From positions 3,100,001 to 3,164,000 of the forward strand of contig CP126206.1 in assembly GCA_030272155.1 (NCBI GenBank): DNA of 64,000 nt. Direction: 5' to 3'. The translations under genes and the position numbers were made by a program. Under the pieces are notes generated by a model. It was not told where the DNA came from. It made no database searches and saw nothing but the letters and a program-made list of their open reading frames with translations. Source of the DNA: Tetradesmus obliquus. Lineage: Eukaryota; Chlorophyta; Chlorophyceae; Sphaeropleales; Scenedesmaceae. This document shows, one piece after another, positions 11,210 through 21,400 of this stretch (position 1 is the stretch's first letter; the number at the start of each line of letters is the position of its first letter).

Positions 11210-12533
11210 GTTATTATCATTTGGCTGCATGCATGTCTATGCGGGCCTCCTTTGCGTCTCAGTGCCACGCTGGCCGGTGTACCTTGTCATACCGCAGCCA
11301 AGTAGCGCTGATGTACAGATTGCCTTTCTTAGTCTGCCTATCTGTCTTCAGCGGCTGTGTTGTTTCTTACTGTCTCTGATCTTATCCTGTTGTGCAGGTC
11401 TCCGGTGACTTGGTGGGCGGCTGGACGCAGCGTGTGGCGATGCGGCGCTGCCTCAGCCCCGACGGCTGCCTGGGCGCCAGCAAAGGTGGGGCAGATTGTC
11501 ACTGGCGACTAACAACCAGGAGCCAGATCAATGCCAACAATGATGCTGATGGAGTGCAGACGGCAAGTCAAAGCTTTGGTGCAGCGGCCAACACCCCAGC
11601 TTTTGAAACGACGAGCGCACGCCATCATGGAGTGATTCGAGCGGAAGGGTTTGCACCCCACAGACTACTACCACAAGCCCGCACTGGACACGGTCACGTG
11701 TGTTATCCTGGTGTTTTTTATGCAGGCCACTTCTATCTAGAGCTGAAGGGCCTGCACCCGGGGCGCTGCCACTACAAGTCCACGCCTGCTACTGCTGCAT
11801 TCAACCCGCTGTCTGTGTCTTACTATTTTTTTGCGCAGGCCACTTCTACCTTGAGCTGAAAGGGCTGCACCCGGGGCGCTACCACTACAAGTTCATCATC
11901 GACAACAACTGGGACGTGGACCCTGCAGCACCCAAAACCCTGGACTCCGAGGTGGGCAGAACCCTGCTTGGCACAGATCTGCTGCGCTGTCGCATGATAT
12001 TTTGTGCTGCAAGTTCATCATCGACAACAACTGGGACGTGGACCCCGCAGCACCCAAAACCCTGGACTCAGAGGTGCACAAAACCCTGTGACAAACAGGT
12101 TGCATAGTTGTGGGTATGTGTGTCATGTTGACGCTTGCTACCGTCTGCTGTGCTGTGCTGCTGCTGCTGCCGCTTGCTGCTGCTGTCAGATTGCCATCCG
12201 TTGCTGTGCTAGCCTTGTATATGTTGCCCTGCTGCTGCCGGAAGCCATGTGCCTTGAAGCTGAACTCCAGTTTTGCTGCTGCTGCAGGGCAACTGGAACA
12301 ATTTGCTGGATGCGGACAGCGGCACCCACAACCCAGGCGCCGTGCTCTGCTGACGATTGCTGCTACTGCTGCTGCTGCTGCTGCTGCAGGGCAACTGGAA
12401 CAACGTGCTGGATGTGGTGCCACCCCCTCGCATCGAGAGTGCCGAGGAGGAGGCACATTTCGCTGCACTGCATGCAATGGCGCTGGCTTTTGAGCGCAAG
12501 CTGCGGGTGGTCAGCAGCATCGGCGGCAACTAG
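1592..12533 (+). CDS. LSF1: LSF1-like plastid phosphoglucan phosphatase homologue (PDZ + DSP + CBM48)
   Basis: The exon model is 1592-1755, 3631-3796, 4389-4493, 5534-5614, 5858-5989, 6599-6720, 7538-7979, 8955-10043, 10758-10856, 11398-11485, 11839-11951 and 12390-12533. All phases agree and give 914 aa. Exon 1 is tentative: Ser/Thr/Lys/Arg-rich, without acidic residues early on, like a chloroplast transit peptide. Residues 70-160 form a PDZ domain (LDKPIGLTLAP, then VGDRLL and FGDEMW). A dual-specificity-phosphatase-like region follows from residue 405, split by long Gln/Ala/Ser runs. Its P-loop reads CDEGAWG at 726-732, so the CX5R arginine is missing, and SWLHW follows. Residues about 790-880 are a CBM48 glycogen-binding fold (GDLVGGW, GRYHYKFIIDNNW, GNWNNVLDVV). 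Plant LSF1 has this PDZ-DSP-CBM order and acts at starch granules in starch degradation, mainly as a scaffold for beta-amylases. Many exons have extra copies in the introns. Family assignment is strong; exact exon choice is weaker. Confidence 0.82.
3508..4199 (+). repeat. LSF1 PDZ exon triplicated with its intron
   Basis: The PDZ exon ending at 3796 recurs at about 3905-3998 and 4105-4199, and its donor GTGAGTTGG repeats at 3797, 3999 and 4200, a period of 201-202 bases that includes the following intron. The second and third copies read GACAAGCTGATTGG where the first reads GACAAGCCGATTGG and have lost bases, so the PDZ frame is broken in them. A fourth, more decayed 5' copy lies at 3508-3585. 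Confidence 0.85.
4389..5195 (+). repeat. Four copies of the LSF1 FGDEMW exon
   Basis: The PDZ alpha-helix exon is complete at 4389-4493 (VGDRLL to RPGK). Shortened copies follow at 4572-4664, 4846-4920 and about 5117-5195. The first three are open, begin after an AG, end before GT and run phase 0 to phase 0, giving 35, 31 and 25 residues. The fourth is displaced by one base at its 5' end. Only the first carries the VGDRLL segment needed for a normal PDZ fold. Confidence 0.8.
5325..5533 (+). repeat. (CTG)n tracts and an extra KLVLERG half-exon
   Basis: Two CTG runs flank a partial copy (about 5419-5455) of the LSF1 exon that begins GTCAAGCTGGTGCTGGAGCG at 5534. The partial copy has an acceptor AG but no usable donor. 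The CTG tracts serve as polypyrimidine-like sequence ahead of the acceptors. Confidence 0.7.
6224..6385 (+). repeat. Short tandem repeat, AACAGGCCAAAAAC family
   Basis: About nine variants of a 17-18 base unit, AACAGGCC followed by AAAACA or GAAAACA, are arranged head to tail in an LSF1 intron. The tract is A-rich and lacks T almost completely on the + strand, unlike its CTG-rich surroundings. Confidence 0.85.
6599..7161 (+). repeat. Four-copy exon cluster in LSF1 (SRQLVETTASPEVD)
   Basis: The exon 6599-6720 is followed by three shorter copies at 6775-6869, 6924-7018 and 7073-7161, with unit spacing of about 142-149 bases. Each extra copy has its own (CAG)n acceptor, an open frame ending in SSPLSR and a donor (GTGAGG, GTGAGG, GTCAGG). 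Lengths 122, 95, 95 and 89 all equal 3n+2, so every copy starts in phase 0 and ends in phase 2 and only one can be used at a time. Confidence 0.9.
7320..7430 (+). repeat. Partial upstream copy of the LSF1 LLTGRDG exon
   Basis: The segment from the AG at 7329 encodes LLTGRDGAHVQIG and the following PLPPGGTTNV, closely matching the exon that starts at 7538. It diverges after about 90 bases into a stretch without a donor, so it looks like a truncated duplicate. Confidence 0.8.
7940..8548 (+). repeat. Reiterated exon 3' ends (VVPMRDKK donors) with G-rich spacer
   Basis: The last codons of the LSF1 exon ending at 7979 (GTGCCCATGAGGGACAAGAA and donor GTGAGG) recur near 8150-8168, 8340-8358 and 8530-8548, with weaker versions near 8240 and 8440. 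The spacers are rich in GGGTTTGGGTTT and include a run of eighteen G at 8009-8026. Each copy supplies an alternative 5' splice site. Confidence 0.8.
8646..9020 (+). repeat. Three copies of the LSF1 LPWLLVS exon start
   Basis: The sequence encoding VVQVLPWLLVS occurs after an acceptor AG at about 8646, 8780 and 8955. Only the third leads into the long open exon running to 10043. The first two are truncated after 60-80 bases and have no clear donor. Confidence 0.85.
10190..10856 (+). repeat. Extra copies of LSF1 phosphatase-region exon ends
   Basis: The 3' part of the exon ending at 10043 (SWLHWHCGV to LTLNE and donor) is repeated at about 10203-10317, and its last 30 bases again at about 10404-10433. 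The next exon (VQRLLVVRAK) is present partly at about 10500-10530 and 10621-10670 and fully at 10758-10856. Only the last copy continues into the CBM48 start (LMLNWPYGG). Confidence 0.85.
11094..11241 (+). repeat. (ATT)n microsatellite flanked by a direct repeat
   Basis: About 31 uninterrupted ATT units run from 11117 to 11209 in an LSF1 intron. They are bracketed by two copies of GGCTGCATGCATGTCTATG at about 11095 and 11226. Open frames across it encode only poly-Ile, poly-Tyr or poly-Asn and are not genes. Confidence 0.95.
11723..12340 (+). repeat. Duplicated CBM48 exons of LSF1
   Basis: The exon encoding HFYLELKGLHPG is present partly at about 11724-11780 and fully at 11839-11951. Its 3' half (FIIDNNWDVDPAAPK) recurs at about 12012-12072 with its donor region. 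The start of the last exon (GNW) appears partly at about 12286-12320 before the used copy at 12390. Confidence 0.8.
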
Positions 12534-13443
12534 ATGCAGTGCAGCGGCAGCGGTGGCAGCACCTGTCGCAGCCGCAGCAGCATTTGGATCATTGGCCGGA
12601 CCCGCAGTGGAGGTGGCAGCAGCATTTGCAGCACCTTCGGCATCTGATTAACCAGCGGCGGCGGCTCTTTTTGCTTTTGAGCGCCAGCTGCGCGTTGTCA
12701 GCAGCATCGGCGGCAACTGGTTGCAAGGGAACAGTGGCAGCAACAGCAGCACCTGTGGCGATTGGGTTTTTTGCAGCATCGGCGGTAACTGGATGCTGCG
12801 CAAGTCTGTCTGCAGATGTATGTAGAGGATTATGGTGGCAGGACTGGCAGGGTCCAGCAATGAACCTACCTTGGCAAGCCTTGCATTGAAAGAACCTCTG
12901 ATTTCACCAAGTTCGAAGACACCAAGGCCCAGCGAATAAAGGAGACAGACGCAATGCCGCCATCCGTTGAAGTGCGTTAAGAACAACGTGAACATGTTCG
13001 TGGCTTCACAATGTGCTGCAACTGTTACACTGGGTTTGACCACGTCGATTGATATGCTGTGCAATGTGTGCGGTACACATTCGCATCAGCGCACCAGCAG
13101 AGCCTTAGCATATTGATCGTGCCGACATCATTAAGCTGTGTGCTGGTTTTAAGCATCGCTACTTGGTCAAGTTGCGCTCGACAGTTACGCAGGGTGCTGA
13201 TGGTCTTCAGGGTATGGCCCGCCGACGATTCGCACAACGAAATAGTTAGCTAGGTACTACGAAGTTGTGATGAGTTGAGTGAGTGCTCATACCACTGGCA
13301 GCTGGTCTGCAGCACTGCTACTGCTGCTACTACAGCTAGTGCTGGTCCTACTGCTTCTCGCCTCTACTTCTCCTGACCCCTGGTGATGCCGCACGTATTG
13401 TCGGTTACATGCGGTTTGGCCTAGATAAGTCACTTCTAGACCC
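12534..13443 (+). other. LSF1 3' region with repeated terminal-exon fragments
   Basis: Two decayed copies of the LSF1 terminal exon (the segment encoding VVSSIGGN and the following AGCGGCAG-rich trailer) lie at about 12660-12760 and 12770-12800. The rest, about 12800-13440, shows no gene or repeat that could be supported. The next gene starts at 13444 on the same strand. Confidence 0.5.
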
Positions 13444-14610
13444 ATGGCCGACCTCAGGATTTCAGCTGCTGTAGAAGCAGCTGTAGCACAGGCAGCAGCA
13501 GTAGCCAGGACGACAAGTCCTGGTGTAGTGGAGCAACTTGATGCAGGCAGCCTGAAACCGAAAGGGGCCAGCTTACACAGCGGCCTATGTAGAACCCAAT
13601 TAGATGCTGCAGGCCACAGCGTCAGACAGGTGTTCAAGACTGCTGTTGGAGCAGCTGTCGCTGCTGACATGACTCGGCTTGCAGTGTACAGCCTGGATGT
13701 GTCGCCGCAGCAGCTAACCTTTCGACCTGAGATTTACCAGCTGCAGCAGGTGGGGGAATGGGCAGCGCTGCTGCAGCAGCGGCAGCCCGGCTCACCAGTG
13801 GCAGCGTGGGACACAGAAACAGCAGCAGAGGTGGCAGCCAGGGCATCAGCAGAACGCGCGGCAGTCAGCGCTGCTGCAGAAGCAGCAGCAGCTGCCCAGC
13901 TAGCATCGCCAGCAGTGGCACAGGAGCTTGAGGGGAGCAAGGGAAACGCCATATCTGTGAAGCACGGTGCTGACAGGGATGTTGGCTCTTGGCGGGTGCA
14001 ACTCAGGCATCAAGACCAGTTCTTGGTGGTGCACTTCAAAAGCCGTCTTGAGGCATGTTGTGCTGCTGACATGGGGCACCTTGCACTGTACGGCCCTTGG
14101 GCGAGCAGGCCCAACCTTCCTGCAGCCACCTACACGCCGCAGCAGGTGGCAGCATGGCGGCAGCTGCTGCAAGCATGGCGAGTCAGCAGGGCGGCAAGTG
14201 ATGAGCCCCCTGCGCCAGCTGGATGCGCGGTGGAATGTGCAGCAGATGCAGAGCCATAGCAGCAGCAGCAGAGGTGGCGCTTAATGCTGCGCCAGCAGAA
14301 GCTGCGCTGTATGATGGACAGCAGCAGCAGCCTTACGGCAGTTGGGTGAACCGTTCGTCACGAATAGGCTGGCTTGCACTACTGAAGCAGACAGGAGATA
14401 CCAAGCTTCCCTTCAGGAAACGTGTGCAGACTGGTGTGCAGGCTGCTTGTGCAGTCGATCTGGCACGCCTAGCCATGTGGGGTGGCACTACAGAGGCGGC
14501 AGCAGCACTTAAACCTTCCTGCAAGCATCTACACGCAGCAGCAGGTGGCAGCCATGGCAGCGTGGCTGCAGCTCAGGGCGCCTGGACTGCAGCTGGCTGC
14601 GTTCGAGCCG

Positions 14611-14644
<34 letters not shown>

Positions 14645-16209
14645 CAACAACCGCGGGGCCTCCTGCCAAACTGTTGAAGATGGTCGCGCGTGGGAAGCAG
14701 CAGGCTAGGCTGCAAAGAGCAGCAGATGCAGCTGTAACAGATGCAGCGGCAGCAACGCAGGCAGCAGCTCACATCAGCAGCAGCGCTGATGGGACGCCAT
14801 TTGACTGGAATGTGGTGTTTTCCAGAGGTGTGTACCGGGTGACACTCGCTGCTGGTGGTGACACCTATGCCAGAAGTTACAGCAGCCGCCTGCATGCTGC
14901 CTGTGCTGCTGACCTGGCACAGCTGGCCCTGGGCCGCGCTGCTAAAAACCTGCCAGCTGAAAGCTACACAGCACAGCAGGTGGCAGTCATGCGGCAGCTG
15001 CTGCAGTTTGAGCGGCCGAGCTTCAAACCGGCAGCAGCGAGCAGCAGCACCCGTTTGGAGGCGGCTGCTCAACTGCAGCCTCTTGAGGCTGCAGCAAGAG
15101 CTGCGGCAGCAGCTGCTGCAGCCGCAGCAGCCGAGGCAGCACCAGAGCAAGTAGCTGCATACCGTGCAGCTAGCCAGCAGCAGCAGCAGCAGCAGCAGAG
15201 GCCCGCCTGCTGCCAGCCCAACAAACTGCGTTGGGGGATGACAGTGAGCCTGGCAAAGTCCCGACGCACGTTTCTAAAGATGACCTTCAGCGATGCTGCT
15301 GCTGCCGCGTGTGCTGCTGACCTGGCACGCTTAGCCATGCAGATGAGTCAACCCCACCGAGTGACCTTCAACTTCCCGCCGCACATCTACAACAGGCAGC
15401 AGCTGGCAGCCTTTGGCGCGCTGCTGGCTGCACGCTTCCCTGGGGTGCCGCTGTCAGTAGCTGCACTGGCAGGCAGCGGCAGCAGCAGTGACAGCAGCAG
15501 CAGAAATGCAGCCGCCAGCAGCAGCAGCAGCAGCAAGAGCAGCAGGAAGGTCATCACTGACCATGACAGCAGTGCGGCTCGCACAGTTGTAGGCAGCAGC
15601 AGTAAAGCTGCTGCTGGAGTGGGCAGCAGCATTGAGGCTGCCATGGGAGGGGCCAGCAGCAGGGCTGAGGTTCAGCAGCACCAGCAGCAGCGTCAAGCAG
15701 TGGTGGCTGCTGCAGTAGTGCTGATGTCCCCAGATGCATTACAGCTGGGCCGGGAGCTGCAGCCGGGCAAGAGCACACTGTGGCCAGTCACACCCTCAGC
15801 AGCAGCAGGAGCAGCAGCAGGCAGCCTCTCAACAGGCGAGCAGCCAGCATCACATGTGATTGGCAGCAGGCTGGCAGGGATGCAGCATGGTAGGTGGCCA
15901 GGCTCGCACCTAGTAGGGCAGCTGCTGCTGCAGCAGCAGCAGCAGCTGGCATGGCCGCTGCTGAAACATTGGGCAGCTAGCCCGGTAGCTTGCTGCAGCA
16001 GCACTGTCATCAGTGGCATCAGCAGCTGCAGCAGCAGCAGCAGCCGGTTGGTAGCTGTGAAAGCAGCAAGGCTGGTGGCAGCACGAGCACCACCAGCAGC
16101 AGCAGCAGCGGCGGCAGCAGCAACCGCAGCCGGAGTGTTGTTGTGTGGGCAGGGAGGTTCATGGCAGCACCGGCAGCAGCAGCGGCAGCAGGGTCAATTT
16201 GTGCTGTAG
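13444..16209 (+). CDS. Protein with about five AP2/ERF-like repeats; frame broken
   Basis: The ATG at 13444 opens a frame to 14259. The protein continues in another frame over about 14270-14500 and returns to the first frame from about 14500 to the stop at 16209. It contains about five copies of one module: a short beta-like stretch, then AA-CAADLARLA, then (L/F)NxPxxxY and QQVAA. Their ADL/NFP centres fall near 13660-13740, 14050-14150, 14440-14550, 14900-14980 and 15300-15400. The helix-plus-LNFP-Y pattern resembles degenerate AP2/ERF DNA-binding domains (AARAYDLAAL, LNFP); that is an inference. Linkers are poly-Ala, poly-Gln and poly-Ser, and the C-terminal third is low complexity. The third module is cut between two frames near 14490-14515. 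This could be an assembly error, a small intron or a real lesion. No introns are needed elsewhere, unlike the neighbours. Confidence 0.5.
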
Positions 16210-17395
16210 CTGAAACATGCTGGTATGCACTGTTACGCCATTGGCAGGCAGCTAACACTGTTGTCTGTTGGCTTGGGCAGTGACAAGCATGGCTCTGCAC
16301 GGCAGCAGCTGCTGCTGATGGTATTAACACTCACATGTACCATACATATCATATAACATTGCACTACAATGTGGCATAAGGGATGACTTGTTGTAGATAT
16401 TTCTGCACACCGCGGCAACATTGCTCAAGCATATACTTCAACCCCTTGTATTCCCTGAAGCGGTGTAAAACATTTACGTCATTTGGTCAACTGTCAATGT
16501 CGCGATGGCGGCAGCACCACTGGCTCCCTGTCTGCTGTTTGCATCAGCATGCATTGTGTGCATCTATATCAAGACACCACAGGATGCGGCACTTGCCTGC
16601 CCTCTGCTGGGAGGCCATGTTGCACATGCTGGCCCCATGCCAGCAACATGGAGTTGCCTTGTGGTTGTGGTTGTGTGCTCTTTGCGGCTGGTGGTGTTGT
16701 TACGGCTCAGCGGGGCATGGCGCCTGATGTTACTATCATGGCTTTCTTGCTGACATATTGATGATCATGAGGCTGTTCACAACAGTGAGGATGCTGGTGG
16801 ATGGTTTAGGTGGGCAAGTGGTGCCAGCTATGCCGCACCACAAGCACTCTTGATCAGGGCGTGCCGCACGCAGACTCCGCATGTATATGTATAAGACCCG
16901 TCACAGAACTTCAACTTGCGCAGTTCATTGTGTATTTGTGCACCAGATATTGCATTGTTTCGGTCATTTAAAATGCAATTGCCGCTCCTCTGGGGCGCGC
17001 AAGCTGACAGGGCACGGAGGAAACACCCGCATGTTGCCGCAAGCGGCTTCTGCTGCGTTGCTGCAGTGGATAGTGGTTGTCATGCTCGCATCAACTGCGT
17101 TCTGGGCACACACGGAAGATGAATTGTCGGGGCTGATGGCGTTTATGCTATGGCATGGTGGGTAATATGATGATGGTCATTTGTAAGGCAGTCTCCCCTG
17201 CTGGTGTGGCCACAGCACAGGCATGGTTGTGCTGCAGGTACGGTGTTGCTGTCATGATGACCAGCTTGCAGCTGACCCGAGTGCATCTGCACACACAGTG
17301 CAGACAGCAGGTGGACTTTCGAGCCTCGTCTGCTGCAGATTGCTTCCTTTCTGCATCTGTGTGCACTTTGGCTGATGTGCTGTAGGATGGGTGTA
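16210..17395. other. Intergenic, no gene recognised
   Basis: Open frames here are short, overlap on both strands and show no domain. One segment at 17135-17180 (gctatggc then atgatgatgg) resembles stretches at 41400-41450 and 63445-63490, suggesting an unidentified dispersed repeat. Confidence 0.4.
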
Positions 17396-18097
17396 GCTCA
17401 GCAAAGGGGGCGCTGACTCCCCTTAGATGCTGTCACACCCCTTGTAGCAGAGGGGTAAACAATGGGAGTTAGTAAATGTAACACGAAAGAAATATTTCTA
17501 CATGCCTCAGAGGGATAACTGTGTGCTAACTTCCACTAACTTCCAACATATTCCAAAAAGGGTGGAAAATCAGCGGAAGTTGGGAGGTAAAATCCAGTGG
17601 GCAGGGTAGAAACCGGGGAAGTTGGGAGCTAGTGGGATTTAGTGGCAAGGCAAAAGCAGGGAGTTAGTGCAAACAGCCAAGGGGTTTGGGGAGTTAGCTG
17701 CTGAAGACATGGACAGGGCACCTGTAACTGCCACAGGTCCCCTGGGCCCCTCCTTGCAAGGACCAATTGGGGTGTCTGCGCCCTGCAATTGATGTCAAAT
17801 AACACTAGTGGCTTGGCAACTACTAACTTCCTGGCTTGTGTCACTAACTTCCCTTAGAATCCCCTAAATTCCTGAAATGCACCTTTTGGGGGGAAGTTAG
17901 GAGGTAAAACCCACTGGGAGACCCCAAAATCATGGAAGTTGGGAGTTAGCAGAGGTTTGTTTTTCCACTATGTTGATTTGGCCCCTTTAGACCATGTACA
18001 CAGCTGTGCAAGCAGAATCACTAACTTCCACCGTTTACCCCTCCGCTACAAGGGGTGTGACAGGAGTTAAGGGGAGTCAACAGGACCTTGCTCAGCA
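17396..18097. mobile_element. Non-autonomous hAT-like DNA transposon (MITE)
   Basis: The element 17404-18089 (686 bp) is flanked by the 8-bp direct repeat GCTCAGCA at 17396-17403 and 18090-18097. Its ends are imperfect inverted repeats of about 70 bp starting AAGG. The best-conserved inner part reads TGTCACACCCCTTGTAGC on the left and its complement on the right. The interior holds many short copies of GGAAGTTGGGAG and, in reverse, ACTAACTTCC, as expected for subterminal transposase-binding repeats. There is no transposase frame. An 8-bp target duplication is characteristic of the hAT superfamily. Composition differs sharply from the CAG-rich surroundings. Confidence 0.85.
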
Positions 18098-18455
18098 GCA
18101 GTTGGCAACCTGCAATGACCATGTAACTGTCACCTAGCTGCGGGCAGTGGGCACACACGTTGTGAGTGAAACAGTGGACTCAGATGGCAGACTTTGCTAC
18201 TACGCTGAATGCGAGCCAGCTTCTGGGACACAGGCAGCAGCAATGACAGCGTTGATGGCTGTACGAGCAAACCTTGTTCTGCGGATGACAACACCGTGAG
18301 CAACATCTCCACCCTCAGGCCATCGGCGAACCCCTCTGTTGCACTTTGCTCATATTGGTTTTGCACAGCGTGCGTGAGCGTTGGTGCTGTGTGACACAGA
18401 ATTCCTTGCATTCTCAACCTAGCGCAGCATCTCAAGGAGCTGACAACGCGGAAAC
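18098..18455. other. 5' flank of the DGAT2 gene
   Basis: No gene or repeat is visible. This stretch separates the hAT-like element from the DGAT2 start codon and should hold the DGAT2 promoter and leader. The transposon therefore sits within about 370 bases of the start codon. Confidence 0.4.
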
Positions 18456-21400
18456 ATGATTGACACTGGAACTGGACAGACGCCGGTCAATGTGCGGTGA
18501 GTGATGCAAGCAAGGGCGCTGGTGCCACCGAGGCTGCCCGTTTCATGCCCAAATGCAGGCCGCCCAAGTTCAGCTAGCACAATTTATGCCGTCAAGCCAG
18601 CTGTTTCGCAGTGCCAGCAGGACAGCAGGCTAGACTATGGCCGGCTGGTTGCTGCTTGGTGTCAGCAACCAGCAAGTTGCCAACGCCCACTGCCTGCCAG
18701 CAAGTACAAAACGTAGCAAGCCCTGCTGTCGGTACACACAACGTCCAGTTGTTGGCGAATTTTTATTGCAGCTAAGCCACCAATGTGCAGCCACTTGCAG
18801 GCAGTGCCACAGTAGATGCTGGGCGGTTGCAACAGATGAAACATTTGCTGCATCGGCAACAGGCATCAACATACCTGCAGCCACAGTGAAGCAGCCCTAA
18901 TCCTTAGAGGTTGATTCAAACCAGCAGTTGACTTCGTGCATGCAGCAGTCCATCACATGTCAGAAGCGGGCCCCACCAGTAGTCACTGCTGGATGTGGCA
19001 TGCAGTGCACTGGCTGGCTCCTGCTTCATCTGCCTACTGCCTGGTATCAACCTTGCTGCGCACGTGCCTACCCTATTGCCTATCCCACGCGCACGCGTAC
19101 CTCATATATCCTGCAAGCATCTTTGTCCCATCATGCAAACACATCCATGTGCTTGTGTCGTGTGTGTCCTGCAGGGTTTATTCGGATGGCTTCAGCAAGG
19201 ACCACAAGCAGTCCTTCATCTCCTGGGCAGTGGCAGTAACCACCCTGACCATCTACACAGGCTGGATGCACGTGCTGATTGGCCTCATGCTTGCAAGCTT
19301 CTTCAGCAGGACCTGCCTGTATGTGCTGCTGGCAGTGTGGGCCACCACATTCCTTCCTGCAAAGCCAGTGCTGTGGAACGCCTTCTGCAGGTCTTGGGTG
19401 AGTGACATAGAGCTTGGGGGTTACGACGTAAGCCACACTGGTGTAGCAGAAGCGAGAGCACCGACTTGCGCAGTGCACAGCAGCAGGAGGTGGCTTCGCA
19501 TGCTGTGCCGTGCCACGGAACGCTTGCAGCAGGTCATGGGTGGGTGATGCGCGGCGGCAGCAGCGGCATGGAACGTTGCGGCACAGCAGCAGTGGCAATG
19601 GCGTGCGTAAGGCTTACAGTTGCTGTCCTGCAAGCTCAAAAAGGGCTGAGCAAAGCGCGGGCACGTGCTGCAGCTGCTGCTTGCTCCTCATGCCTTGTGT
19701 GCTACTGCAAGCGCCCTCCAGCGCTGCACGCTCCTGCACGTCACTGCAAGCAAATTTCTTGCCGTGGAGTGTCCAGACGTAGCGCGGGACTTCTCCAGTC
19801 CAGCTGCCAGCTGCCCGAACGTTCCCTGCTGCTGCTTTCCTGCAAGCTTCCACCCAGCGCTGTGCCCCGCTGCGCCGCCCCTGCATCATGATTCTCAAAT
19901 GCTCTGCAGATCTTCCAGACGTGGCGCGAGTACTTCCAGTTCTCCTACCTCAACGAGTCCACGCTGGACCCTGCCAAGAACTACATCTTCGTGGAGTTCC
20001 CGCACGGCGTGTTCCCCATGTCCGAGCTGGTCGCGGGTGCGTTGCACTGGCAGGGTTTGGCAGCAGCAGTTTAGGAGCAACCAGGACATCAGGGGTGTGC
20101 AAATGAGCAGGCTTGTGCGCAGCAGGCTGGGGATTTGACCAGCGGTCACTGTGTTCCCCATGTCCGAGCTGGTGGCAGGTGCGTGGCAGCAGCAGCAGCC
20201 ACAGTAATGAACCGTATGCGCAGCTTGGCTGAGTGGCAGCGGGGTGGAGGTTGGCAAAAGTCGGTCTGCATGAGAGTAACAGCGGCTAACAAACAGCAAG
20301 CAGCTGCAAGAATGTGGAGCTTCCTCACGGCGTGTTCTCCAGGAGCGAGCTGGTGGCGGGGTGCGTTTGCAAATGGTCGACTGCAGAAGCTGGTATGCAG
20401 TGTTACAGTGACGGCTGGGCAGTGGCAGGTGGGGTAAAAAAAGTGCTGCTGCTCATTTCTCTGCTGCGCCCTGCTCTTCATTTTGTTGCAGGCACGCTGT
20501 GCCAGGCCATCTGGCCCTTCTTCAACATCTACGCGGTGGCTGCTTCTTTTGCATTGTCATCACAAGAGACCTCACATGCATTGAAGCTGCCTCCTGCCTC
20601 GTCTGTTTCCTGCAGGCACGCTGTGCCAGGCCATCTGGCCCTTCTTCAACATCTACGCGGTGGCTGCCAGCAGCGTGTTCTCCATCCCCTTCTGGCGCCA
20701 CTTCATCGCGTGGCTGGGCGGCGTGCCTGCCACACCCGGCAACTTCAAGAAGGTCTTGAAGAAGGGCAGTGTGGCTGTGATCGTGGGCGGCATTGCAGAG
20801 ATGTACATGCAGGTGATTGCTTTTGCTGCTGTCTGTCCTTTCGTGTTTCTTGCTTCCCCAGTTGTGTTTTGGGCCTGGGGATGATCTGAGGGCGCCACTC
20901 CATCGCGTGGCTGGTCGGCGCGCTTGCCACGCCCGGCAACTTCAAGAAGGTGCTCAAGAAGGCAGCATGGCGGTCATTGTGGGCGGCATTGCAGAGATGT
21001 ACATGCAGGTATGTTTTGGTGTTGCTGTTGTGTCGTGTTCTGCCTGTTTTCATGCTTTTTTAAGCAGAGAGGTGGCACCAGGTCGCCTGGCTGGGCGGCA
21101 GATTTTGACACTCTCACTGTTGCCTGCCCTCATGCATGCTCACTTGTTATCTTTACCCCCCCCCCCCCCACACACACACACACACACACACCAACAGCAC
21201 AAGCGCAAGGAGCGCATCAAGCTGCTGGAGCGCAAGGGCTTCGTGCGCATCGCGGTGGAGGCGGGGCTGGACGGCGGCATCATCCCTGTGTACCACTTTG
21301 GCAACACGCAGGTGAGGGCATGCAGCATGAATCAGGCTGGCAGCAGCAGAAGCAGCAGTGACGGTCTTGGCGCCAGCACCGCCACATCCCGCTTGGGTGA

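Noticed and set aside
11015-11379. Open frames with poly-Ile, poly-Tyr or poly-Asn
   Set aside because: They are translations of the (ATT)n microsatellite inside an LSF1 intron.
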